Assembly (NCBI GenBank): GCA_030148165.1
Contig: JASBTZ010000003.1
Location: forward strand, 496,001-560,000
Origin: Bacteroidota bacterium
Lineage (GTDB): Bacteria > Bacteroidota > Bacteroidia > Flavobacteriales_D > Crocinitomicaceae
Direction of reading: 5' to 3'
DNA: 64,000 nucleotides
Positions within the stretch are counted from its first letter, which is position 1; every line of letters starts with the position of its first letter. Positions 25,654-33,755 of this stretch are shown here, piece after piece. Position numbers and translations under genes: made by a program. The notes under the pieces were generated by a model. That model worked only from the letters and a program-made list of their open reading frames with translations. It was not told the origin of the DNA and made no database searches.

Positions 25654-27486
25654 TTATTTTTCTAGTAGTTCATTGAATCTGTTCTTCAGCTCTGAAATTG
25701 TAAATGGCTGACCTTTAATCTTGTTATATCGTTCAAAGGTAAACTGTGGAAAGTTCGTCGTCAGATAACTTGCAAATTGACCATCGTTCAGTTCACACAC
25801 AACAATACGATCGAATTTTGAAAAGACTTCTGCCGTATTTGTCGGTAATGGGTGGATATAATTAAAGTTGGTGAAAGCAATATCCTTACCCTCCTCTTGC
25901 AGTTCGCTCACGGCACCCAAAAGAATTCCAAATTGACCTCCCCAACCAACTACCAGGAGTTTTTTCGCATCCTTACCTTTATAGCGTTGTTCCGGAATGT
26001 AATTGGCCACTCTAGCCACCTTCTCTTTTCGGATATTTACCATTTTCTGATGGTTTTCAGGATCATGTGATACTGCTCCGGATCCCTCTTCCTTTTCGAG
26101 TCCACCTATACGATGTTGAGTTCCTTGCATACCTGGAACAACCCATTTCCGAATTAATTTATCCGTAGCATGTTCATATGGCTGCCAATTATCTTTATCA
26201 CCATTCAATACAGGTGCTTCAATCACAGGAAGGTCCTGTATGGACTTAACCTGCCACGGTTCAGCGCCATTTCCCAAATAACTCTCAGACAATAAAATCA
26301 CTGGAGTCATATGCTCAATAGCAATTCGAACCGCTTCAAATGCCCATTGAAAACAATCACCCGGAGTACTTGCAGCCAGAACTACTAAGGGACATTCTCC
26401 ATTCCTTCCATACAAAGCCTGATTGAGATCACTTTGTTCTGTTTTAGTAGGTAGTCCGGTTGATGGGCCTCCTCGTTGAACATTGACTATTACTAACGGC
26501 AACTCCGTCATTACAGCTAAGCCAATTGCTTCTGTCTTCAATGCCATACCAGGACCTGAAGTTGTGGTGACGGCTACATCTCCTGCAAAGCTCGCACCGA
26601 TGGCAGAACAAATTCCTGCTATCTCATCTTCAGCCTGGAATATTTTAACACCAGACCATTTATGCTTTGTGAGCTCATGTAAAATATCTGTGGCAGGTGT
26701 AATCGGATACGTTCCCAAAAACAAGTCTCTGTTTGCCTTTTTAGCAGCTGCCATAAGTCCCCACGCAGTAGCTTGATTACCTGTCAGGTTCTTATAAATT
26801 CCAGGTTTTTTACTCGCTGGAAGTACAGTATACGATGACGTCACTGCTTCAATCGTCAAAGCATAATTATAGCCTGCCTGCAATGCATTAATGTTTGCTT
26901 TAGCTAATTCCGGTTTCTTGCTGAATTTAGCATTGAAGAAATCAATTGTCGGTTCCAGTGGATTACTAAACAACCAATAGACCATGCCTAGTGTAAACAT
27001 ATTTTTGCATCGTACTGCGCTTTTATTATCAAGCCCCAATTCAGCAACACTCAATTTGGTCATGGATGTGATGGGGGCGGTGATCAGGTTGTAATCTGCG
27101 AGTTCGTTCCCCTCCAATGGGTTTGAATCGAATCCTGCTTTTTCGAGATCTCTTTTACCAAAGGTGTCTGCATCCACAATAATCGTACACGCAGATTTGA
27201 GTTTGGACAGGTTTGCTTTTAAAGCCGCTGGATTCATCGCCACAAGGACGTCAGGAGCATCACCGGGGCTGTGAACACCCGATGAACCGAAATGAATCTG
27301 AAAGCCCGAGACTCCCGCCACAGTTCCTTGTGGGGCTCTTATCTCTGAAGGAAAATCAGGGAATGTTGCTATTTGATTTCCACGATTAACCGCCGTATTG
27401 GTGAACAGCGATCCAATAAGCTGCATTCCATCTCCTGAATCACCAGCAAACTTAATTACTGCTTTCTCTATAACAACACTTTCCAT
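25654..27486 (-). CDS. korA: 2-oxoacid:ferredoxin oxidoreductase, fused gamma-alpha subunit
   Basis: The 610-residue protein carries the gamma domain first (residues about 1-190, beginning FAGDSGDGMQLIGSLF). The alpha (pyrimidine-binding) domain follows from about 225 (GTYPITPATDILHEL, FQAEDEIAGICSAIGASFAG, TTSGPGMALKTEAIG, QRGGPSTGLPTKTEQSDL). The C-terminal domain ends near residue 610. With KorB it forms the oxidoreductase that turns a 2-oxoacid, CoA and oxidised ferredoxin into acyl-CoA, CO2 and reduced ferredoxin. It has no extra ferredoxin domain, so it needs a soluble ferredoxin such as the one at 17893. It lies 9 bases after the dehydrogenase/crotonase fusion. Confidence 0.9.
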   Translation of the reverse strand: MESVVIEKAVIKFAGDSGDGMQLIGSLFTNTAVNRGNQIATFPDFPSEIRAPQGTVAGVSGFQIHFGSSGVHSPGDAPDVLVAMNPAALKANLSKLKSACTIIVDADTFGKRDLEKAGFDSNPLEGNELADYNLITAPITSMTKLSVAELGLDNKSAVRCKNMFTLGMVYWLFSNPLEPTIDFFNAKFSKKPELAKANINALQAGYNYALTIEAVTSSYTVLPASKKPGIYKNLTGNQATAWGLMAAAKKANRDLFLGTYPITPATDILHELTKHKWSGVKIFQAEDEIAGICSAIGASFAGDVAVTTTSGPGMALKTEAIGLAVMTELPLVIVNVQRGGPSTGLPTKTEQSDLNQALYGRNGECPLVVLAASTPGDCFQWAFEAVRIAIEHMTPVILLSESYLGNGAEPWQVKSIQDLPVIEAPVLNGDKDNWQPYEHATDKLIRKWVVPGMQGTQHRIGGLEKEEGSGAVSHDPENHQKMVNIRKEKVARVANYIPEQRYKGKDAKKLLVVGWGGQFGILLGAVSELQEEGKDIAFTNFNYIHPLPTNTAEVFSKFDRIVVCELNDGQFASYLTTNFPQFTFERYNKIKGQPFTISELKNRFNELLEK

Positions 27487-27495
27487 CTGTTCTAA

Positions 27496-29499
27496 CTATT
27501 TACCACTGTATGCTACCTTCTTTCCAATCGATGACAAGCCCAATAGAGCGTCATCTGTAGTGAAAATATCTCTCAGTCTCTCCAACTCAGACTGCGTTCC
27601 TCTTCCCTTATCTATTAGTTCTTCCGCTATATCCATCGCAACAGGAGCCTTGTATTTCATCACCTTTGTGAGTCGTTCCAAACGATCTGACGGCAACGAG
27701 TCACACGAATAATTTCCTTCCAGGATTTCTTTATAGGTACTTCCACCATACAAGCATGAAATGCCTTTCCAGTCGTCTACCAATTCAGACTCTTGTCTCA
27801 ATGGAACTCTTTTGACTCCTTCCGTAATATCAATAAGATCATCATAGCTGATCACATCATCAATTAGCCCTATTTCTTTGGCATCTTTTGCACCGATCAT
27901 ATCTCCGGTTAGGATGAGGTATTTTGCGAGTCCTTTACCAACTCGTATTGCTGTGCGCTGCGTGCCACCTAGTCCCGGGTAAATACCAATTCCTGTTTCC
28001 GGAAAAGCGATTTTTACATTTGGTAAAGCCAGAATAACATCTGCAGATAAAGCGAGTTCCATGCCGCCACCGAGGGTAAGTCCGTTAAGGATAGCAACTA
28101 CCTTCTTATCGCATTTATCAATTCGATTCAATATGTCATGTCCACGAGAGGTAAAGCTTATGATATTATCAATGCTGTTCTTTTTAATGTTTTTCACGAA
28201 GAACTTAATATCTGCACCAGCGACGAAGGCTTTACCTGATCCCGTCAATACAATTGTATCAACGGCGGAATCAGCCTCCGCTTTTTGAAAGACATCATTC
28301 AATTGCTCCATGACATCCTCATTTAAAGCGTTCAGGTCTTCCGGTCGTGACATGGTGATCGTCGCTACAGTGTCAACAATATCCAATGTGACATATTCCA
28401 TCTCCCAATTTGAAGTCTCAATTCCTCCCGGGATTTTTTCTCCGTACAAATTAGCATATGTTGATACCAGTTCTTTTACTCGTTCTACGCCATTTCGTAT
28501 CATCATATCAACAGGGCCCATCCTCCATCTTAAGCCGATTTTAGCTCCACGGTTCAGATCTACGGGAGTACAAACTTCCTCCGCCAAAATCTGTGAACAG
28601 ACGAAGAATACACTGCCCAACAGTCGTTCAGAAACTACTTTTTCCTGCTCTTCACTATAGGTGCACTCTTCTGTTCCGGACAAATCCCAATCTTCCCCTG
28701 CTTCTACTTGCTCTTCAAGTCTTTTAGAAACCAGATAGGACGGTCCGAAAACTTCTAAAGTCTTTTCTGCGTGCAATGCTATCGGAACCCCGGTGGCATT
28801 CATCAATGCGAAAGGCCCCATACCGATACCAAAAGTCTTCATCGCGATGGCATCAATCTGTGCAATGGTTGCAACATTTTCACCCAACAAGCGAACAGAC
28901 TCATTTAGCCAGGGAACAAAGAAACGATTGACTGCAAACCCATATCGGTCTTTCGTCAAGATCGGATCTTTACCAGACATAACGGAAAACACCTTAACAG
29001 CCTTGACCGTTTCATCGCTTGTATCCTTACCGGGAATGATCTCTACTAATCGGTTCTTTGCTGCATGATAGAAATAATGTAAGCCAACAAATCTTTCGGG
29101 ATGAGATACCGATTCCGCCATCTCAGTAACAGAAAATGACGATGTATTTGTGGCCAGAATAACATCAGAATCTACAATCTTGTCCAGTGTTTTAAATAGT
29201 GAACATTTAGCATCAAAATCTTCAAAAATCGCTTCGATGATTAAGTCGCACTTTTTAAGTTCATTCTGATCAGTTGCTGTGCTGATATTATTAATCGTAC
29301 GATTCATCATGTTTTCGGAGAACACATTTCGATCAACGCCTTGTTGAAGCGTTTCTTTAATTCCGTTTATTCCTTTCTCGAGGTATTGCTCCTCTCGATC
29401 GTTCAGAATAACAGCGAATCCTTGCTGTGCCATTTTCTGGGCAATCGCCGCTCCCATTGTCCCGGCTCCAACTACCCCTACAGTTTTTATCTTTTTCAT
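27496..29499 (-). CDS. 3-hydroxyacyl-CoA dehydrogenase / enoyl-CoA hydratase fusion (dehydrogenase first)
   Basis: This 667-residue bifunctional protein has a dehydrogenase half at about residues 1-385: the Rossmann motif VGVVGAGTMGAAIAQ, ATNTSSFSVTEMA, and HYFYHAAKNRLVEIIPG with the active His region. A crotonase half follows at about 395-600: GKAFVAGADIKFF, NGLTLGGGMELALSADV and FPETGIGIYPGLGGTQR with both catalytic Glu positions. The order is opposite to FadB/FadJ, where the hydratase comes first, and resembles archaeal crotonyl-CoA hydratase/dehydrogenase fusions. Expected role: 3-hydroxypimelyl-CoA to 3-oxopimelyl-CoA, and possibly glutaconyl/crotonyl-CoA hydration further down. Start 29499 is chosen because a longer frame would run 101 bases into dch without resembling the family. 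Confidence 0.88.
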   Translation of the reverse strand: MKKIKTVGVVGAGTMGAAIAQKMAQQGFAVILNDREEQYLEKGINGIKETLQQGVDRNVFSENMMNRTINNISTATDQNELKKCDLIIEAIFEDFDAKCSLFKTLDKIVDSDVILATNTSSFSVTEMAESVSHPERFVGLHYFYHAAKNRLVEIIPGKDTSDETVKAVKVFSVMSGKDPILTKDRYGFAVNRFFVPWLNESVRLLGENVATIAQIDAIAMKTFGIGMGPFALMNATGVPIALHAEKTLEVFGPSYLVSKRLEEQVEAGEDWDLSGTEECTYSEEQEKVVSERLLGSVFFVCSQILAEEVCTPVDLNRGAKIGLRWRMGPVDMMIRNGVERVKELVSTYANLYGEKIPGGIETSNWEMEYVTLDIVDTVATITMSRPEDLNALNEDVMEQLNDVFQKAEADSAVDTIVLTGSGKAFVAGADIKFFVKNIKKNSIDNIISFTSRGHDILNRIDKCDKKVVAILNGLTLGGGMELALSADVILALPNVKIAFPETGIGIYPGLGGTQRTAIRVGKGLAKYLILTGDMIGAKDAKEIGLIDDVISYDDLIDITEGVKRVPLRQESELVDDWKGISCLYGGSTYKEILEGNYSCDSLPSDRLERLTKVMKYKAPVAMDIAEELIDKGRGTQSELERLRDIFTTDDALLGLSSIGKKVAYSGK

Positions 29500-29509
29500 A
29501 GTATGTCTT

Positions 29510-30283
29510 TTAACAATTTGTCCACTCCGGTTCTCGCTTCTCCAAAAAAGAATTGATTCCCTCATTCGCATCCTTGGTCTCCATAAGCTGTTTGGTATAC
29601 AGAAACTCAAGCTGAGGCAAGAAATTCCCGAGAATGTGATTAAATTTTATTCGAGCTGCTCTATTCGCAAACCTCAATGATGACGCGCTTTTTGGAAGTA
29701 TATATTTCTCTACCCATTGATCAACCCCTTCAGATAAGGCCTCGGCATCCGAATACAGGTGATTAACAAGTCCCATTCTTTCCGCTTCATTCGCTGTTAT
29801 TGATTTGCCGGTCATTAGTAGTTCCTCTGCCCTCGCATAACCAATTTTTAATGGTAATAAAACAGAAGCCGGTGGCGGAAATACCCCTAATACAATTTCC
29901 GGTTGACCAAAACGCGCACTTTCATCCGCAAAGATGAAGTTACAGATCAGTGCCAGCTCCATACCGCCTCCAAGACACTGACCCGAAACCTTCGCTAAAA
30001 ATGGAATGTGCAGCTCTGTAATTGTCATAAATAACTTGTGAAAAGTCCGAATCATTGTTTCTGCTAAGTCCTTCGTGTGTTCTTCAACACTCGCCCCGAA
30101 GGAGAAATGTTTCCCTTCACCTTCAATGATAATCAGCTTCAAATCATTATTCTCTTTAAACCCTTCGAATAGGTCTAACAATTCCAGCATCATGATATTA
30201 TCGAGCACATTGCCTTTACCATCATCCAGGATGATATTTGCAATCGAGCCGTCATGCGTATATTTTACTTTTAGCTTTTCCAT
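29510..30283 (-). CDS. dch: cyclohexa-1,5-diene-1-carbonyl-CoA hydratase
   Basis: The 257-residue crotonase-family enzyme hydrates the dienoyl-CoA made by benzoyl-CoA reductase to 6-hydroxycyclohex-1-ene-1-carbonyl-CoA. Crotonase landmarks are FSFGASVEEH (oxyanion loop 1) and GQCLGGGMELALICNFIF. The segment ARFGQPEIVLGVFPPPASVLLP, with its Pro-rich stretch after EIVLGVF, is characteristic of Dch/BzdW as I know them. Its place between oah and the hydroxyacyl-CoA dehydrogenase, with had close by, is the standard pathway neighbourhood. It lies 11 bases after oah. Confidence 0.87.
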   Translation of the reverse strand: MEKLKVKYTHDGSIANIILDDGKGNVLDNIMMLELLDLFEGFKENNDLKLIIIEGEGKHFSFGASVEEHTKDLAETMIRTFHKLFMTITELHIPFLAKVSGQCLGGGMELALICNFIFADESARFGQPEIVLGVFPPPASVLLPLKIGYARAEELLMTGKSITANEAERMGLVNHLYSDAEALSEGVDQWVEKYILPKSASSLRFANRAARIKFNHILGNFLPQLEFLYTKQLMETKDANEGINSFLEKREPEWTNC

Positions 30284-30294
30284 TTGCGATCGTT

Positions 30295-31398
30295 TTATTC
30301 CTGATTGGCTTCCTGAAACTGTGGAGAAATCAACTGGTGCATTTCATCGTTCCATTCGTGTCCTTCTGCCAATAATTGTCTCAGTTTTATAAAATTGATC
30401 TCCCGATCATGTTTAGGTCCTTCGTTAAATGCTCGGAAACCGGCTTTTGCTTCAGACATCATGTTCAATGCGAGCCACTCTCTGCTGCTTTCCTTGTTTC
30501 GGTCCCAATGTTCAAGTTTCTTCTTGCGAACTTCGGTCAATGACTTAGCAATACAATTTGGAAATGCATACAAAAGTTTCGCAACCGTTTTGTTCACGGC
30601 GTCATCCAATCTAGAGAGGTCAACTTCTCCTCGCTTTAAAAGTTCTTTACCTGCTGCGAGTTCCTCTCCTGTCTTCATTTGTCCGTACACAATGTCACCG
30701 TTTTCGTCCACAAAGCGATCAGTCACAACCAACGGATTAGTAATGAACTTGCTATCTACTTTTAATGCTGGAGCGATGTCTGTGATCAAGCCGATAAACT
30801 TGGCATAATGTGCCGTCCATTGATCGCATAAAGTCAGGGATTGCATCGCTCTTTCAATTCCTACATAGAGATGTAAAAAATCTGTTGATCCACCTATTGC
30901 GGCACTACCGTGCTTTGGTCCAGCCTGACCGAATCGTGCTAAATCTGAAGCTACGGTCAGATCACACGCCATTCCAATCTCTTGTCCACCTGCTATTCTC
31001 ATTCCATTCACACGGCAAATGACCGGTTTTTCGCATTTTAGAATTGCGGATACCATATCATTAAATAAGCGCATGTACTGGGAATACTCTTGTGGCTGAC
31101 CCGAGTAATACTCTGCGTATTCTTTTGTATTACCCCCGGTACAAAACGCCTTATCATCCACAGCGGTAAATATCACCGTAACTACACTTCGATCATTTGA
31201 AGCTTCACCAAAAGCAAGTATGACTTCTTTCACTGCCTTTGTCGTATAAGAGTTATACTGTGTAGGATTATTAAGCATGATCCATGCATTGTACAATCCT
31301 TCAACCGGACTTCCATCAACGTCAATAACCGGTCTTTTTTCAAATTTGATATCTGTATACTGATATCCCTCTACGATATTGTGATTCTTAAATTCCAT
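30295..31398 (-). CDS. oah: 6-oxocyclohex-1-ene-1-carbonyl-CoA hydrolase (ring-opening)
   Basis: This 367-residue, unusually long crotonase-family protein (Thauera Oah about 377) hydrates and hydrolytically opens the ring of 6-oxocyclohex-1-ene-1-carbonyl-CoA to give 3-hydroxypimelyl-CoA. The crotonase core is visible as DDKAFCTGGNTKEYAEYY and CRVNGMRIAGGQEIGMACDLTVASDLARFGQAGPKHGSAAIGGSTDFL. The last is a nearly invariant stretch of the Oah/BzdY/BamA group. BamA-type proteins are used as the marker of anaerobic aromatic degradation. Gene order had-oah-dch in one operon supports the call strongly. Confidence 0.92.
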   Translation of the reverse strand: MEFKNHNIVEGYQYTDIKFEKRPVIDVDGSPVEGLYNAWIMLNNPTQYNSYTTKAVKEVILAFGEASNDRSVVTVIFTAVDDKAFCTGGNTKEYAEYYSGQPQEYSQYMRLFNDMVSAILKCEKPVICRVNGMRIAGGQEIGMACDLTVASDLARFGQAGPKHGSAAIGGSTDFLHLYVGIERAMQSLTLCDQWTAHYAKFIGLITDIAPALKVDSKFITNPLVVTDRFVDENGDIVYGQMKTGEELAAGKELLKRGEVDLSRLDDAVNKTVAKLLYAFPNCIAKSLTEVRKKKLEHWDRNKESSREWLALNMMSEAKAGFRAFNEGPKHDREINFIKLRQLLAEGHEWNDEMHQLISPQFQEANQE

Positions 31399-31426
31399 AT
31401 TCTTTCATTTAAATGTTTAACAGTTA

Positions 31427-32485
31427 TTATTGAAAATCCGGCACTAGAACCGAACGTTTATCATACTTATGTTCAAGCGTGTTTTTGAATACATCGTTGA
31501 TTTGTGACATTGGAAATGTCTCCACGAAATCATGAATTCTAAGCTGACCAGATGCAATCAAATCAACCACTTCCGGATATAATTCCGGTTTACATCCCCA
31601 GGTACCGATCAGCTTCGCATCAAATGCCATCAGGTTACTCAAGCGGACATTGAGCTTGTCCATAGTAAATCCAACTATGCTCATGGTGGATGTATATGTC
31701 AGTAGATTGAATGCCAGTTCCTGACCTGGTGTTGAACCCGATATCTCAAAAATCTTCCATCCATATTTCGATGCTCCGATATCTTTTGCAATTTGTCTAA
31801 CTTCATCTTTCACTTCCTTGATAGATTTACCGCCCGAATTCAGAATAGCATCGACTCCGTTGGCTTTTGCTTTAGCGAGTTTCTCATCACTGATGTCAAT
31901 CGCCAGTACTTTCGCCCCCATTATTTTCGCAAGAAGGGCTCCATATAATCCAACCCCACCTACTCCAATAACAATTGCAAAGTCTCCTGACTCAAGCTCT
32001 GATTTTTTTAATACCTGATAAGGGGTTGATATTGCGTCAGCAATTACCGCAAGTTGTTCAAGTGAATACTCTTCCAATACACTATCCGGAACAGGACATA
32101 GGTATTTATGCGGAACGACGATATGAGATGCAAAACCTCCGTGAAAATCATTGCCAGGCATGAGCTGATTCTGACACATGTTACTTCTCCCCTTTCTGCA
32201 CAACTCACAATCGCCACATGGAAGTACCGCTGGAATAATCACGTTTTTTCCTTCCAATTCAGGAGGACCGGATATAACGATTCCGCTAATTTCATGACCC
32301 AGCGTAAGTGGTAGTTCTTTCTTGGTCCTAACTCCGTCATGCCAGAAACTCAGGTCTGTGTGACAAACACCACAACCAGCGATTTTTACAATCGCTTCTT
32401 GGGTGCTGATCTCAGGCAAAGGAGACTCGGTAAGAACGAATTCTTCTTTAAGTTCCGTCATCTGCCATTGCTTCATATTCTCCAT
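31427..32485 (-). CDS. had: 6-hydroxycyclohex-1-ene-1-carbonyl-CoA dehydrogenase
   Basis: The 352-residue zinc-dependent alcohol dehydrogenase oxidises 6-hydroxycyclohex-1-ene-1-carbonyl-CoA with NAD+. Catalytic zinc residues are in CGVCHTDLSFWHDGVRTKK and LTLGHEISG. The structural zinc loop is CGDCELCRKGRSNMC. The nucleotide-binding segment is VIGVGGVGLYGALLAK, followed by an aspartate (LAIDISD) consistent with NAD+. An in-frame start at 32545 lies inside the thiolase gene and adds unrelated residues. I chose 32485 (MENMKQW); 32476 (MKQW) is equally possible. It sits between the thiolase and oah. Confidence 0.9.
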   Translation of the reverse strand: MENMKQWQMTELKEEFVLTESPLPEISTQEAIVKIAGCGVCHTDLSFWHDGVRTKKELPLTLGHEISGIVISGPPELEGKNVIIPAVLPCGDCELCRKGRSNMCQNQLMPGNDFHGGFASHIVVPHKYLCPVPDSVLEEYSLEQLAVIADAISTPYQVLKKSELESGDFAIVIGVGGVGLYGALLAKIMGAKVLAIDISDEKLAKAKANGVDAILNSGGKSIKEVKDEVRQIAKDIGASKYGWKIFEISGSTPGQELAFNLLTYTSTMSIVGFTMDKLNVRLSNLMAFDAKLIGTWGCKPELYPEVVDLIASGQLRIHDFVETFPMSQINDVFKNTLEHKYDKRSVLVPDFQ

Positions 32486-32495
32486 AATTCTCAAT

Positions 32496-33755
32496 TTATA
32501 GTGATGTATTTTCAAACAATATTGCTGTTCCCTGACCTCCGCCAATGCAAGCTGAGGCTATTCCGTATTTAACTCCTCTTTCTTTCATCTCACGGGAAAT
32601 TGTTAAAGACAATCTGGTACCTGTTGCGGCCAGTGGATGACCTAGTGCAATTGCTCCTCCGTTTACATTACAGATATCTCTATTTAGACCAAGTTCACGC
32701 TCACATCCGATGAATTGTGCTGCAAATGCTTCGTTGATCTCAATTAAGCCTATGTCATCAAGACTTAATCCAGCTACTTCCAATACTAATCGAATAGAAG
32801 GCACCGGTCCAAGTCCCATTACATTTGGATCCAAGGCGCTTGTCGCTGATGCAACGATACGCGATAAGGGTTTTAAACCGTTGGCATCGATAAATTCCTT
32901 GTTGGCGATAACAACAGAAGCGGCACCATCCACAATTCCACTTGAATTAGCTGCAGTCTGAACTCCATCACGTGCAAATACGGACGGTAATTTAGCCATG
33001 GATTCAAGATCGGCCGGTCTCACATTCTCATCGACATTGAAATCAGACACCTTTCGTGGTAAGAAAACTTTACGTGGTTTGAGACCTTCGAGCTCAAAAA
33101 CTTCGGAGTTCATTTTTATCACTTCACCTTCAAAGAAGCCTCGCTCCTTTGCGGCCAGATACCGATCTATTGAAAGCTTGGCGAATTCGTTCGCATCAGC
33201 TTTTGAAATGTTGTGCTTTTCAGCAACGTTCTCTGCAGTACAACCCATTGGAACAGCCGCAGTATCATTTAATGCTTCCCAGAGCATGTCTTTAAAGTCA
33301 ATCTTTCCGAGTGGATAGCCCATTCTGTTTCCAAAGCTCACTGTTGGGGAAAGGGTCATGTTTTCAGTACCTCCACAGAGAGCCGTATTGGCCTTTCCTA
33401 AGGCAATTTGTTCTGCACCGGCAATTATTGTTTCGAATCCTGAGCCACAAATCCTTTGTAACATAACCGCAGGTATACCGACAGGAATCCCACTGTATAA
33501 GCCAATATGTCTCGGAAGGAAATAAGAATCTGCTGAACTCTGTCCAATGTTTGCGTACATCAGTTGATCAATATCTTCTCCTTTTACACCTGAATTTTGA
33601 AGTGCAGCCTTTGTAGCATAAATACCTAAATCGGTAGGTGAAACGCGACCAAGAGTCCCACATAGTTTACCAAATGGTGTTCTTGCTCCATTAATGAGAT
33701 AAGTATCATCATACGTTATCGCTATACCCTTTTCTTTATCGTGGATTCCTTTCAT
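32496..33755 (-). CDS. acetyl-CoA acyltransferase (thiolase)
   Basis: The 419-residue thiolase has the acyl-accepting Cys 103 (RICGSGFETI), the active His 373 (GGAIALGHPLAATG) and the second catalytic Cys 403 (SACIGGGQGTAI). It most likely cleaves 3-oxopimelyl-CoA with CoA into glutaryl-CoA and acetyl-CoA, the last step of the upper benzoyl-CoA pathway. It could also serve acetoacetyl-CoA. About 16 residues precede the usual thiolase start. The ATG overlaps the stop of the upstream fusion gene by 4 bases (ATGA), which supports this longer start and translational coupling. Confidence 0.9.
   Translation of the reverse strand: MKGIHDKEKGIAITYDDTYLINGARTPFGKLCGTLGRVSPTDLGIYATKAALQNSGVKGEDIDQLMYANIGQSSADSYFLPRHIGLYSGIPVGIPAVMLQRICGSGFETIIAGAEQIALGKANTALCGGTENMTLSPTVSFGNRMGYPLGKIDFKDMLWEALNDTAAVPMGCTAENVAEKHNISKADANEFAKLSIDRYLAAKERGFFEGEVIKMNSEVFELEGLKPRKVFLPRKVSDFNVDENVRPADLESMAKLPSVFARDGVQTAANSSGIVDGAASVVIANKEFIDANGLKPLSRIVASATSALDPNVMGLGPVPSIRLVLEVAGLSLDDIGLIEINEAFAAQFIGCERELGLNRDICNVNGGAIALGHPLAATGTRLSLTISREMKERGVKYGIASACIGGGQGTAILFENTSL

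Noticed and set aside
29500-29610. N-terminal extension of the dehydrogenase/crotonase fusion
   Set aside because: The additional 37 codons lie inside dch, do not resemble the family, and the MKKIKTVGVVGAG start at 29499 fits the Rossmann fold.
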